DNA of 64,000 nt from Methanothrix harundinacea (GCA_002506535.1 DAXT01000022.1:1-64000); one strand, 5' to 3'; positions 41,387 to 50,621 are shown, numbered from the stretch's first letter. Program-made: numbers and translations. Notes: a model not told the origin generated them from the letters alone.

Positions 41387-42538
41387 TTGTTTGAGCTTTA
41401 CGCCGCAAGAAAGCACCTCACCGCCCGGAGGAGACAGACACTTTTAGCGGTGGGAGCAGTCGCCCTCGCCGTCACCATCACCATCCTCTTCCGGTCCCTG
41501 ATAAACGGCTTTGAGGGTACGATCAACGATATCATCTTCCAGTTCGTCCCCCACGTCACCGTCCTGCCCAAGGACGGCGAGAGCCGGATATACCTCTACA
41601 AGTCCCTCCTCGATGCGGTCTGGACGATCCCGGGGGTGACGGCCGCCTCCCCGGCTCTATCGACGACCGCCTCCCTGTCCTCCGGCGGGAAGGTCGAGAA
41701 CGTCGTCCTCCGGGGGGTCGTCCCCGACGAGCTGAACAAGATATCGAGGATAGGCCTCGACTACATGCTGGAGGGTGACCTCGACTCCATCGAAAGCGGC
41801 AGGAGGGTTGCCCTGGATAGGGAGATGGCGGAGCGGTTGGAGTTGAAGCTCGGCGATACCGTCAGGGCAGGCTTTCCCGACGCCACGACCCTGAACCTCG
41901 TGGTGACGGGGATCTTCGACACAGGGGGATTCTCGACGAACTACGCCTACGTCTCCATGAAGACGGCAAGAGACTTCCTCAGGGAGGGGAGCGTCATAAC
42001 CGAGGTCCAGATCAAGATCGACGACATTTACCGGGCCGACGAGGTGGCAGCTTCACTCAGACTGCGGGGATACAACGCCGAGAGCTGGCAGAGCCAGTCG
42101 GGGATCGTCGAGAATATCCAGAGCCGCCGGCTCTCCAACACCATGATAATGCTCCTTGTGATAATCATCTCAGCCTTCGGGATCGCCAACATCATGAACC
42201 TCCTCGTCCTGGAGAAGACGAGGGAGATCGGCATGATGATGGCCATGGGTGCCACCTCATCGATCATCCGCAGGATATTCCTCATGGAGGCCGGCGTGCT
42301 CGGTCTAGCCGGCGGGACGGCAGGCTGCCTCATCGCCTACATCATCTCTGCATACGTCAACAGCCTCGCCATCGCTTTATCCTCCGGCCCCGGATTTACG
42401 GTCTATCTCACCTTCGTCGTCGATCCCCGGGACCTTCTCATCTTCCCCCTGGTCACCCTCCTACTCTCCGTCGCCGCCGGGGTCTACCCCGCTCATCAGG
42501 CGTCGAAGCTCGATCCCGTCGTCGCCCTCCGGGGCTGA
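41387..42538 (+). CDS. FtsX/MacB-type ABC transporter permease 1
   Basis: The 383-residue protein starts at a TTG (F-E-L-Y-A-A-R-K-H-L). It has an N-terminal membrane helix (about 20-42), a periplasm-side MacB-like domain of about 200 residues, and three C-terminal helices with F-G-I-A-N-I-M-N and G-M-M-M-A-M-G-A-T-S. It ends H-Q-A-S-K-L-D-P-V-V-A-L-R-G. It is the first of four paralogues served by the ATPase at 46388. Such transporters move lipids or lipoproteins, or act as mechanotransmitters. Confidence 0.88.
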   Translation: MFELYAARKHLTARRRQTLLAVGAVALAVTITILFRSLINGFEGTINDIIFQFVPHVTVLPKDGESRIYLYKSLLDAVWTIPGVTAASPALSTTASLSSGGKVENVVLRGVVPDELNKISRIGLDYMLEGDLDSIESGRRVALDREMAERLELKLGDTVRAGFPDATTLNLVVTGIFDTGGFSTNYAYVSMKTARDFLREGSVITEVQIKIDDIYRADEVAASLRLRGYNAESWQSQSGIVENIQSRRLSNTMIMLLVIIISAFGIANIMNLLVLEKTREIGMMMAMGATSSIIRRIFLMEAGVLGLAGGTAGCLIAYIISAYVNSLAIALSSGPGFTVYLTFVVDPRDLLIFPLVTLLLSVAAGVYPAHQASKLDPVVALRG

Positions 42539-42617
42539 CCGCATGACCCTCTGCGGTGGAAGTGCCTGTCAAATCCCCGGCTCTGGTGGGGGAGATGGAG
42601 GCCGGTGGAGCCCGATC

Positions 42618-42627
42618 TTTTTAAATA
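42618..42627 (+). promoter_or_regulatory. TATA box before permease 2
   Basis: tttttaaata lies within cccgatctttttaaataagatcc, closely repeated before permease 3. The spacing to the start is about 80 bases. Confidence 0.55.
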
Positions 42628-42703
42628 AGATCCGAAGAACGGTTATTGGCGTCGGTGCTATCTCGCCAGATATCAGTGGGGTGATCCCTTCCTCGAGCTC
42701 TTC

Positions 42704-43849
42704 GTGGCACTAAAGCACATCAGGACCCGAAAGAGGCAGACAGCCCTCGCCGTGGGAGCTGTAGGCCTCGCCGTTGCCATCATCATCATCATGAGGTCGC
42801 TGATGAACGGGAGCTTCGAGACCTTCTTCCAGATAATCTTCGAGCTGGCGCCCCACGTCCTCGTCACCCCCAAGGATGGGGAGGAGCATATATACCTCTA
42901 CAAGACCCTGATGGAGTTCATCTGGACGATCCCCGGGGTCGTCGCCGTCTCTCCCGCCCTCAGCACCACGGCCGCCCTATCCTTTGAGGGGAACGTCGAG
43001 AACGTCGAGATGACCGGGGCGATCCCGGAGGAGTTGAACGTCGTCACCAGGATCGGCGACAAGTACATGATAGAGGGGGACCTGCGGGGTATCTCCAGCG
43101 GTCGAAGGGTCATCCTGGGGGATGAGATGGCCCGCAGGCTTGAAGTGAAGATCGGAGACGGCGTCGTCGCCAGCTTTCCCGACGCCAACACCATGAACCT
43201 GGTGGTGGCGGGGGTCTTCAGGACGGGGATCGAAGAGTGGGACAGGTCTGCCTTCGTCTCCCTCGATACGGCGCGAAGGTTTCTGGGGGAGGGGGACGTC
43301 ATAACCTACATCAACATCAAGACCGCCGACCCCTATCGCGCCGGCGAGATCGCCGCCGAGATCTCGGCCCTTGGATACGAGGCAGAGAGCTGGAGGACGA
43401 TGTTTCCAGAGTTCGAGGAGACCCTCGCCTTCGAGAAGTTCTCCAACAACCTGATCCTTGCTCTCCTGCTTCTGATCGCCTCCTTCGGGATCGCCAACGT
43501 CATGAACATGGTAGTCCTGGAGAAGACGAGGGCTATAGGGATGATGATGGCGATGGGCGCCTCTTCCTCCACCATCAGGAGGATATTCCTCATCGAGAGC
43601 GGGGTCCTGGGCATCGCCGGCGGAGCCTTCGGGACCGTCGTCGGTTATGCCATATCGGTCTACCTGCACAGCCAGGAGTACGTAATAACAGCGCCGAACG
43701 CCCCTCAGCCGATATTGATCCAGTTCATCGTCGATCCGGTGGACCTCATCGCATTCCCGCTACTGGCGCTCGCATTGAGCATGGCGGCGGGGGTCTACCC
43801 GGCCCACAAGGCATCGCATCTGGACCCAATAGTCGCCCTGCGAGGTTGA
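42704..43849 (+). CDS. FtsX/MacB-type ABC transporter permease 2
   Basis: The product is about 381 residues from a GTG at 42704. Sequence similarity to permease 3 continues five codons upstream (F-L-E-L-F), where permeases 1 and 3 have a TTG start; here that codon is TTC, so initiation has probably moved to the GTG or uses a non-standard codon. The layout is one N-terminal helix, an outer domain and three C-terminal helices, ending H-K-A-S-H-L-D-P-I-V-A-L-R-G. It is closest to permease 3. Confidence 0.87.
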   Translation: MALKHIRTRKRQTALAVGAVGLAVAIIIIMRSLMNGSFETFFQIIFELAPHVLVTPKDGEEHIYLYKTLMEFIWTIPGVVAVSPALSTTAALSFEGNVENVEMTGAIPEELNVVTRIGDKYMIEGDLRGISSGRRVILGDEMARRLEVKIGDGVVASFPDANTMNLVVAGVFRTGIEEWDRSAFVSLDTARRFLGEGDVITYINIKTADPYRAGEIAAEISALGYEAESWRTMFPEFEETLAFEKFSNNLILALLLLIASFGIANVMNMVVLEKTRAIGMMMAMGASSSTIRRIFLIESGVLGIAGGAFGTVVGYAISVYLHSQEYVITAPNAPQPILIQFIVDPVDLIAFPLLALALSMAAGVYPAHKASHLDPIVALRG

Positions 43850-43962
43850 AGAGGCCTTGATAGCCCCCGTTCCAAGAAAGGAGGGTCATACCAGGAAAAA
43901 ATGAGGGTCTTACGCTCCCATAAGAGGTGCTAAATATCGATTATGCGTCTCTGGCCCGATCT

Positions 43963-43971
43963 CTATAAATA
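43963..43971 (+). promoter_or_regulatory. TATA box before permease 3
   Basis: ctataaata lies within cccgatctctataaataagatcc, about 50 bases before the TTG start, in a segment duplicated from the permease 2 upstream region. Confidence 0.6.
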
Positions 43972-44017
43972 AGATCCAGAAAAGGGTTCTAAGCGCATAG
44001 CCGATAGGAGTGATCCC

Positions 44018-45178
44018 TTGTTCGAGCTCTTCGTGGCCGAAAAACATCTTGAGAAGAGGAGGAGGCAGACCCTCCTTGCGATAGGTGCCGTCGGCCTCGC
44101 GGTCGCCATCGCCATAATATTCAGATCGCTCCAAAATGGCATTGAGGTTACATTCTTCGATGTCTTCTTCGAGCTTGCACCCTCCGTTCTCGTCCTTCCG
44201 AAAGAGGGCGAGGATTACATATACCTTTACAATACCCTTGCGGACTTCATCTGGACGATCCCCGGGGTAGTCGCCGTGGCCCCGGCGTTGAATACGCCTG
44301 CAGCATTATCCTACGAAGGCAGGGTCGAGAACGTCGAGATGATGGGCATCGTCCCCGAAGAGCTGAACAGGATGACGGGGATAGGCGACAAATACATGAT
44401 AGAGGGGGACCTCGATTCGATCCGGAGCGGCAGGAGGGTCGTCCTGGGAGAGATGGTGGCAGAGAGTCTTCAAGTGAAGTTGGGCGATAGCGTCGTCGCA
44501 ACCTTCCCAGATGCGAGACCCACGAGCCTCATCGTCTCCGGGGTATTCTGGACAGGGGTCGAGGTATGGGACCGGTCATCCCTGGTATCCCTCGCCACGG
44601 CGAGAGAGTTCCTGGGGGGTGGGTCTGTTGCAACCTCCATCAGCATCGGCCTTGAGGACCCTTATCAGGCAGACGGCGTGGCCGCAGAGATCTCCGCCCT
44701 GGGATACGATGCCAGGAGCTGGAGGAGGTTATATCCCGAATTTGAAGAGACGATCGCCTTCAGGGATCTCACAAACAACCTGATATTGGCACTGCTCCTC
44801 TTGATCTCATCCTTCGGGATCGCCAACGTCATGAACATGGTGGTCCTGGAGAAGACGAGATCCATAGGCATGCTGATGGCCATGGGAGCATCTTCCTCCG
44901 ATATCCGCAGGATCTTCATCATCGAGAGCGGGGTCCTCGGCCTTGCGGGAGGGATTATAGGGACCGTCGTGGGTTACAGCTTATCGGTCTACTTAGATAG
45001 CCTGGGTTACGCCATCACCCCGCCGAACTCCCCCCAGCCGGTCACTCTCAAGTTCATCGTCGATCCGGTGGACCTCATCGCATTACCGCTACTGGCGCTG
45101 GCTTTGAGCATGGCGGCTGGGGTCTACCCCGCCCACAAGGCATCGCATCTGGACCCTGTAGTCGCCCTACGAGGTTGA
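44018..45178 (+). CDS. FtsX/MacB-type ABC transporter permease 3
   Basis: The 386-residue protein starts at TTG with GGTGATC just upstream. The layout is the same as its neighbours: one helix, a MacB-like outer domain, then three helices with S-F-G-I-A-N-V-M-N-M. It shares long identical stretches with permease 2 (E-D-Y-I-Y-L-Y-type segment, T-I-P-G-V-V-A-V), so the two arose by recent duplication. Permease 4 begins four bases after its stop. Confidence 0.88.
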   Translation: MFELFVAEKHLEKRRRQTLLAIGAVGLAVAIAIIFRSLQNGIEVTFFDVFFELAPSVLVLPKEGEDYIYLYNTLADFIWTIPGVVAVAPALNTPAALSYEGRVENVEMMGIVPEELNRMTGIGDKYMIEGDLDSIRSGRRVVLGEMVAESLQVKLGDSVVATFPDARPTSLIVSGVFWTGVEVWDRSSLVSLATAREFLGGGSVATSISIGLEDPYQADGVAAEISALGYDARSWRRLYPEFEETIAFRDLTNNLILALLLLISSFGIANVMNMVVLEKTRSIGMLMAMGASSSDIRRIFIIESGVLGLAGGIIGTVVGYSLSVYLDSLGYAITPPNSPQPVTLKFIVDPVDLIALPLLALALSMAAGVYPAHKASHLDPVVALRG

Positions 45179-45182
45179 AGAG

Positions 45183-46337
45183 ATGTTCGAGCTATCGATC
45201 GCAGAACGGCATATCTTCGGAAATCCAAGGATGGTCCTCTTCACGGTCCTCTCCGTCGCCCTGGCGGTGGGGGTGATCGTCGTCCTGATAGGCATCACCG
45301 AGGGGTACAAAGAGAACCTGATCGAGAACACCGTCGAGAACGCCCCGCATATAACGATAGGGCCGAAGGAGGGGGAGGACTACATCCACCTCTACAGAAC
45401 CCTTTCGGAGATGGCGTCCGCGAGTCCAGGGGTTCTGGTGGCGTCGCCGAGGGTCTCGGGGATGGCGGCTGCAAAACACAAGAACAACGTCGAGGGGGTG
45501 ACCTTCATCGGCGCCGATCCTCTTCTGGAGGATATCCTCCTCAACGTTCAGGACGACGTCGTCTCCGGCGACTACGGCGACCTGCGGTACAGGAGGCTCG
45601 CCGCCGTGGTGGGGGCCGACCTCGCCGACGACCTGGACCTGAACGTAGGGGATAAGTTCAGGATATCGAGAAGGGACGCGACCCTCCAGGTGACTGCGGT
45701 CGGGATTATTAGTACCGGAACGGGGCTCGACAGGTCCCTCGTATACCTCCCCCTCGGTACCGCCCAGGAGCTGCTGGGGGAGGGGGACGTGGTATCGGAG
45801 GTAGGGGTGAGGCTATCGGACATCTATGCGGCCCCCGCCGTCGCCGCCGATCTGAACCAGAGGACCCTCTACAAGGCCGAGAGCTGGCAGGAGAAGAGCA
45901 GGGACATCCTGGAGCAGCTGGACACCCAGCAGATCTACTCAATTGCGTTCTATATATTAATATTTATAATATCTGGCTTCGGGATCGCCAACACCATGAT
46001 AATGATAATAAGCCGCAGGACCAAGGAGATAGGGATCCTGATGGCCATGGGCGCCACCAGAAGGTCGATCATGAAGGTCTTCGTCCTGGAGTCCGTCATC
46101 CTCGGCCCTCCCTCGGCCCTCCTCGGCGGCGGCCTCGCATACCTTGCGGCAAAGCTGATCGGGACGATCGAGGTTCCGGCGGAGATATACATAGCCTCCC
46201 GGATGACCGTCGTCCTGGACCTTGGGGCGTTCCTTTACGTCGCCGCCTTCGCCATACTAGTTAACTTCTTCGCGGGGATATACCCAGCCTTCAAGGCCTC
46301 CAGGCTCGACCCCGTGGAGGCGATAGCCACAGAATGA
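45183..46337 (+). CDS. FtsX/MacB-type ABC transporter permease 4
   Basis: The 384-residue protein is the most divergent paralogue: E-L-S-I-A-E-R-H-I-F-G-N-P-R at the N-terminus, T-K-E-I-G-I-L-M-A-M-G-A-T in the membrane part, and it ends F-K-A-S-R-L-D-P-V-E-A-I-A. It is immediately downstream of permease 3 and 50 bases before the ATPase gene, so it may be the original partner of that ATPase or form heterodimers with permeases 1-3. Confidence 0.88.
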   Translation: MFELSIAERHIFGNPRMVLFTVLSVALAVGVIVVLIGITEGYKENLIENTVENAPHITIGPKEGEDYIHLYRTLSEMASASPGVLVASPRVSGMAAAKHKNNVEGVTFIGADPLLEDILLNVQDDVVSGDYGDLRYRRLAAVVGADLADDLDLNVGDKFRISRRDATLQVTAVGIISTGTGLDRSLVYLPLGTAQELLGEGDVVSEVGVRLSDIYAAPAVAADLNQRTLYKAESWQEKSRDILEQLDTQQIYSIAFYILIFIISGFGIANTMIMIISRRTKEIGILMAMGATRRSIMKVFVLESVILGPPSALLGGGLAYLAAKLIGTIEVPAEIYIASRMTVVLDLGAFLYVAAFAILVNFFAGIYPAFKASRLDPVEAIATE

Positions 46338-46387
46338 AGCCCATCTAAAGATAGGCGAATAAAAATAAATTTGGAGGGGATCTGGCT

Positions 46388-47113
46388 TTGAGCAAAATCA
46401 TCGAGATCAAGAAGCTACGGAAGGTCTACGGAGACGGCGTCGAGCTCGTGGCCCTGGACGACGTCGACCTGACGATCCAGGAGGGGGAGGTCCTCTCCAT
46501 CGTGGGGCCCAGCGGCAGCGGAAAATCGACCCTCCTCAACATGATCGGCCTTTTGGACACTCCCACATCCGGGGAGATCTGGCTGAAGGGGCAGAACATA
46601 ACGAAGGCGACCCCGGCGGAGAGGGCGAGGCTGAGAAACAAGGAGCTCGGGTTCATATTCCAGTTTCATCACCTTCTTCCCGAGTTCAACGCCGTCGAGA
46701 ACGTGATGATGCCCCTCCTCATCGCCGGGATGGACAAAAAGGAGGCGATGGATCGGGCCGCCGGCCTTCTGGAGGATGTGGGGCTCGGCGACCGGCTGAA
46801 TAACAGGCCTAACCAGCTCTCCGGCGGCCAGAACCAGAGGGTGGCGGTGGCCAGAGCCCTTGCAGGCCATCCGTCGATAGTCATCGGGGACGAGCCGACG
46901 GGTAACCTCGACAGCAAGAGCTCCGATATGATCTACGAGCTGTTGAGGAAGCTCAACCGCCAGATGAACCAGACCTTCATCCTCGTCACCCACGACATGA
47001 CGATGGCGGAGAAGACAGATAGGATCCTCCGGCTCGTCGACGGCAGGATAGTCTGCGAGATGCGGCGGGATGGGGACGAATTCGTCTCCAGCGAGATCTG
47101 CCGGCCGGATTGA
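46388..47113 (+). CDS. ABC transporter ATP-binding protein (MacB/LolD type)
   Basis: The 241-residue ATPase starts at TTG. It has Walker A G-P-S-G-S-G-K-S-T near residue 38, Q-loop F-Q-F-H-H-L-L-P, signature L-S-G-G-Q-N-Q-R-V-A-V-A-R-A-L and Walker B I-V-I-G-D-E-P-T-G-N-L-D, the form typical of LolD/MacB/FtsE. It is the only ATPase for the four permeases upstream. Confidence 0.93.
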   Translation: MSKIIEIKKLRKVYGDGVELVALDDVDLTIQEGEVLSIVGPSGSGKSTLLNMIGLLDTPTSGEIWLKGQNITKATPAERARLRNKELGFIFQFHHLLPEFNAVENVMMPLLIAGMDKKEAMDRAAGLLEDVGLGDRLNNRPNQLSGGQNQRVAVARALAGHPSIVIGDEPTGNLDSKSSDMIYELLRKLNRQMNQTFILVTHDMTMAEKTDRILRLVDGRIVCEMRRDGDEFVSSEICRPD

Positions 47114-47149
47114 AGATGAAACTGCTTCGCCCCCGGGGCCGGGCATAGG

Positions 47150-47157
47150 TTTAAATA
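47150..47157 (+). promoter_or_regulatory. TATA box of the TRAM gene
   Basis: tttaaata lies about 55 bases before the TRAM protein ATG. Confidence 0.5.
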
Positions 47158-47211
47158 AGCCCCGGTCCTTCCCGAGATGCGTGCGAGGCTGTTTTCACGG
47201 TTTTTCGCAAA

Positions 47212-47457
47212 ATGGATGTGAACTTCGTGTACGGAGATAATCGAGGATCTTACAGCAGTGGCGGATTCGCAAGCTCTGCACCGGTAGAAGCTGGAAAGAC
47301 GTATGAAGTTGAGATCGAGGACATATCGAGGCAGGGAGACGGCATAGCCAGGGTTGAGGGCTTTGTAATCTTCGTCTCAGAGACGAAGGTCGGAGACAAA
47401 GTCAGTATAACTATCGACAGGGTTATGCGAAAGTTCGCCATAGCCCACAAGGTCTGA
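47212..47457 (+). CDS. TRAM-domain RNA-binding protein
   Basis: The 81-residue protein has a Ser/Gly-rich lead of about 25 residues, then a complete TRAM domain: V-E-A-G-K-T-Y-E-V-E-I-E-D-I-S-R-Q-G-D-G-I-A-R-V-E, G-F-V-I-F-V and G-D-K-V-S-I-T-I. Single-TRAM proteins are abundant in Methanosarcinales and act as RNA chaperones, with a role in cold response reported for some. It has its own promoter. Confidence 0.9.
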   Translation: MDVNFVYGDNRGSYSSGGFASSAPVEAGKTYEVEIEDISRQGDGIARVEGFVIFVSETKVGDKVSITIDRVMRKFAIAHKV

Positions 47458-47537
47458 AATCATCAATTATAGATCGCCAGAACGGCCGGCGCGGCCCTCG
47501 GCTGCGCCAGACCAATTTAAGAGAGTCGTCTTCTATC

Positions 47538-47653
47538 ATCCCTCTTGCATCTTTCCTTATCCCTCCTGCATCTATCCTCATCCCTCTTGCATCTATCCTC
47601 ATCCCTCCTGCATCTATCCTCATCCCTCCTGCATCTATCCTCATCCCTCCCGG
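47538..47653. repeat. 21-bp intergenic minisatellite
   Basis: About five and a half copies of a 21-base unit near tgcatctatcctcatccctcc lie between the TRAM and BASS genes. Frames over it give D-E-D-R-C-type or S-S-L-L-H-L-type repeats only, judged non-coding. The rest of 47458-47796 shows no gene. Confidence 0.85.
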
Positions 47654-47796
47654 ATCTTTGCTCGACCCACTTCCATCTTCCGTGTTCCCCATCGCGTATC
47701 CTGTTCAGGCTCCTCTCTCGCCTCAGCCGGTGGTTTGAGCCTGCCGGTTCGATCCTTCCTCTGGGGGCCGGGACGTAAGAGAGATATCTTCGAAAC

Positions 47797-48759
47797 GTGA
47801 CGGGTCGAGGGAACGACGATTTAACGGGTGCTGGTTTCATCGTGCAGACCGACCTTCATAGAAATACCGCCTTCATCCTGACCCTGGCCGTAGCCCTCGG
47901 CTTTCTACTGCCGGAACCGGCCGCAAGGCTCGAACTCCTGGTGATGCCGGCGCTCTTCATCATGATGGCCTTCTCCATGGCCGGGATCGATCTTGCCGTT
48001 CCGCCGATCCGGGGGGCCATCACCGGCTTTCTCATCAGCTACCTCTTCTTATCGGGGCTGATCCTCATCCTCGCCGCTTCGGTCATCGAGGAGGAGGCGC
48101 TATGGCTGGGGTTTGTGGTGATGGCCGCGGTCCCGCCGGCGGTGGCCGTCGTCCCTCTGACGAGGCTTCTCGCCGGCGACGTCCGGCTCGCCCTCTACTC
48201 GCAGGCCTTATCGTACATCGCCTCCATCGTCCTGATGCCATCGATCATCTACATCTTCGCCGGGATGGCCGCTTCAGGGGTAGCAGAGACGGCGAAGGTC
48301 GTCCTCCTCCTGATCCTCCTCCCCCTCATCGCCTCAAGGCGCATCGGCCGATTGAAGATCGATCCTGCCCACCCCATCAACTTCGGCCTCTTCGTCGTCA
48401 CCTACATCGTGGTGGGGCTGAACAGCGGCGCCATGGCGAAGGAGGCGGCGGGGGTCCTCTTCATCGCCATCGCCCGGACCTTCGCCTCGGGGGCGGTCGT
48501 CTACGCCGCCTCGGCGATGGCAGGGGTCGGGCGTCCTCAGAGGATCGCCTTCACCCTCTTTGGATCCTTCAAGAACCTGGGGCTCGCCGCCGCCGTCGCC
48601 CTCCTCCTCTTCGGCCACACGGCCGCCGTCCCGGCGGCGGTCTGCATCCTGACGGAGACCGGCTTTTATATCCTCCTCTCGGTCCTGGGGGGAAGGAAGG
48701 CAGCCAGCCCTCCAGAAACGAGTGGTTCAACCGGAAGGTGCTGTCTATCCGATAGATAG
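47797..48759 (+). CDS. BASS-type (bile acid:sodium symporter-like) transporter
   Basis: The 320-residue membrane protein begins at a GTG (a second GTG is at 47842). About nine or ten hydrophobic helices are visible, with M-A-A-V-P-P-A-V-A-V-V-P near residue 108 and G-S-F-K-N-L-G-L-A-A-A near 250, two regions typical of BASS/SBF unwound helices. It probably co-transports an organic anion with Na+. The C-terminal 20 residues are not conserved. Confidence 0.75.
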   Translation: MTGRGNDDLTGAGFIVQTDLHRNTAFILTLAVALGFLLPEPAARLELLVMPALFIMMAFSMAGIDLAVPPIRGAITGFLISYLFLSGLILILAASVIEEEALWLGFVVMAAVPPAVAVVPLTRLLAGDVRLALYSQALSYIASIVLMPSIIYIFAGMAASGVAETAKVVLLLILLPLIASRRIGRLKIDPAHPINFGLFVVTYIVVGLNSGAMAKEAAGVLFIAIARTFASGAVVYAASAMAGVGRPQRIAFTLFGSFKNLGLAAAVALLLFGHTAAVPAAVCILTETGFYILLSVLGGRKAASPPETSGSTGRCCLSDR

Positions 48760-48878
48760 ATGCCGGGGTAGACTCCCAGGTATGCGGTGGAGACCAGGTC
48801 TAGGAGAGGTGGCTGCCGTCTACATCAAGAAAAAGAGGCGTGGTGATCGGAGGACGGGATCACCGTCTATCGGATCAC

Positions 48879-49844
48879 CTAGAATGGGCTTAATTCTTTC
48901 TTTGGTGGCTTCGTCGGGTCGGTCCCATCTTCTTGCGGCAAACCTCTGGCCGACGTGAAGATCGTCTTTGCTGCGGTCAGGCCATAGGTTCCGACCATCG
49001 GCCTGCTCCCGGCGGCGTCCCTCCTCTCCTTGAAGCCTACGTCCGAGAGCCAGATCCTGGCGGGGTTGGTGTAGTAGAGGGTGCTCGTGCCGCTCCCGAG
49101 GTCGAGGCGGTAGATGTTCTGGCGCCAGTCGGCGTAGTAGAGGCGGCCGTCCCGGAAGACGAGGCCGGCTATGGATGTGTCCCTCGATTCGAAGATCCTG
49201 GTTATGGCACCGGTCCCGGTGGCGACCTTGTATATGCTGGCAGGCACCTGGTTTCCTGAGCTGAGGTAGAGGTTTCCGTCGTAGTCGAAGGCGAAGTCCC
49301 CGGCCCAGAACCCGCCGACGTCAGCGAGCTTGACGGTGTAGATCGGGGTGGCTGCGGCGCCGTCGATCCGGTAGATCGTCCCGTCGCCTCCGGCCCCCGT
49401 CGCCTCGCTGAAGTAGAGGCCGAGGTCGCTGTTCTGGTCGAAGGCGAAGGCTATGTCCCGGACGTAGGTTTTGTGGGTGAAGATGGTCGATTCAGCGGAC
49501 CAGCCTGATCCGGTCTCGGCTACCATGTAAATGTCGTTCTGGTTGGCGTTGGCGTAGTAGAGCTTCTCGGGGACCCCTGGATGGAAGGTGAAGCTGTAGA
49601 GCCTCCCCGAGGGGCGCGTATAGATGATGTTATCGGGAGCGGTGCTGCTGGCGGCGTAATAGACCGAGCCCCTGGTCTCGCCCCCGTCGGCGTAGTAGAT
49701 GGGGGCGAACCTCTCCATGACGGTCATCGTCACCGGCTTCATCTCGACGACGGGCATCTGCTGGGCTGAGGCGGCGTCGGCCGCAAAGATCGGCGATGCC
49801 AGCAATAGCAGTGTCAGGATCGCCGCTGTATATCTCGATTTCAT
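48879..49844 (-). CDS. Secreted protein, probable six-bladed propeller
   Basis: The 321-residue product starts at ATG 49844, directly followed by a signal peptide (K-S-R-Y-T-A-A-I-L-T-L-L-L-L-A-S). The mature part holds repeated blades with Y-Y-A and L-Y-x-x-D/N patterns, e.g. V-Y-Y-A-A, L-Y-Y-A-N-A-N-Q-N-D and G-N-L-Y-L-S-S-G-N. This resembles NHL/SMP-30-like propellers. The ligand is unknown; extracellular location is inferred. Confidence 0.75.
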   Translation of the reverse strand: MKSRYTAAILTLLLLASPIFAADAASAQQMPVVEMKPVTMTVMERFAPIYYADGGETRGSVYYAASSTAPDNIIYTRPSGRLYSFTFHPGVPEKLYYANANQNDIYMVAETGSGWSAESTIFTHKTYVRDIAFAFDQNSDLGLYFSEATGAGGDGTIYRIDGAAATPIYTVKLADVGGFWAGDFAFDYDGNLYLSSGNQVPASIYKVATGTGAITRIFESRDTSIAGLVFRDGRLYYADWRQNIYRLDLGSGTSTLYYTNPARIWLSDVGFKERRDAAGSRPMVGTYGLTAAKTIFTSARGLPQEDGTDPTKPPKKELSPF

Positions 49845-50273
49845 GATCTTATGAACCCCCTGAGTTCGGACGGGCTGGGATGCAGAGCGATAGATCACGG
49901 CATCAATCGGCCCGAAACCTCCTGGTCGAAAGCTCCGATCGACGGATCGAATATCCGTCCTCGTAACAGAATTAAGTTACACCATTGCCCGGCATTTTAC
50001 TTAAATTTTTGTCCCCGCCTCCGGGTTTATCCCGATAGAAGATCAGCCTGATGGCCATCAGGGCTCGAATAAATCTCCAAGATCGCTCAATACCGCCATT
50101 TCATCTCAGGTGGATGGAAAAATCCCTCCGCCATTTTTCCCGAACGGCAGCCCCCAACATCGAATAAAAAGTCACTTATAGGATCGAAGAGTATCCATAA
50201 ATCCGTCAGAGAAATGTAAGACGAGACGGCAGGTGATATCGTTTGAAGATTTTGCCATCTCGGCTCTGAGGCG
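49845..50273. other. Intergenic region between divergent genes
   Basis: Both flanking genes point away from this stretch. It has AT-rich islands (e.g. acttaaatttttg near 50000 and gaataaaaagtc near 50163) that could hold promoters. No gene, RNA or repeat was found. Confidence 0.5.
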
Positions 50274-50621
50274 GTGGAGATGGTGGCGGATAGTAGAGAG
50301 GTAGAAGTGGAGAAGGAGGTGGAGAAGGCCTGCCCCTTCGTGGCGAGGGCCTGCCTGCAGGCCGGTTGCATGGCCTGGGAAGAAGCTGGCGCTGGCGGAG
50401 TCTGCAGGCTTATCCCGACGAAAGAGGCCGCGAGCGCCTTCGACGCCCGCCTCCGGGAGGCGGCGCCGCTCCTCTACGGCTCGCTCCTGGACCTGGTCCG
50501 GGTGATGGAGGAGAGGGGGCGGGAGTGCGACGCCTGCGGCCCCGACCTCTGGGACTACGCCGCGGAGGTGAGGAGGTCCTTTCTTGACGAGCTGGTGGAG
50601 GCCCAGCTGAAGGTGGGGTGA
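50274..50621 (+). CDS. Small cysteine-rich protein, unknown function
   Basis: The 115-residue frame (perhaps from Met4 at 50283) contains C-P-F-V-A-R-A-C-L-Q-A-G-C-M-A-W and V-C-R-L in the N-terminal half and E-C-D-A-C-G in the C-terminal half. The rest is helical and rich in Glu. Six Cys in this arrangement could bind a metal. No membrane segment is seen. Codon use fits the genome. The family was not recognised. Confidence 0.6.
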   Translation: MEMVADSREVEVEKEVEKACPFVARACLQAGCMAWEEAGAGGVCRLIPTKEAASAFDARLREAAPLLYGSLLDLVRVMEERGRECDACGPDLWDYAAEVRRSFLDELVEAQLKVG

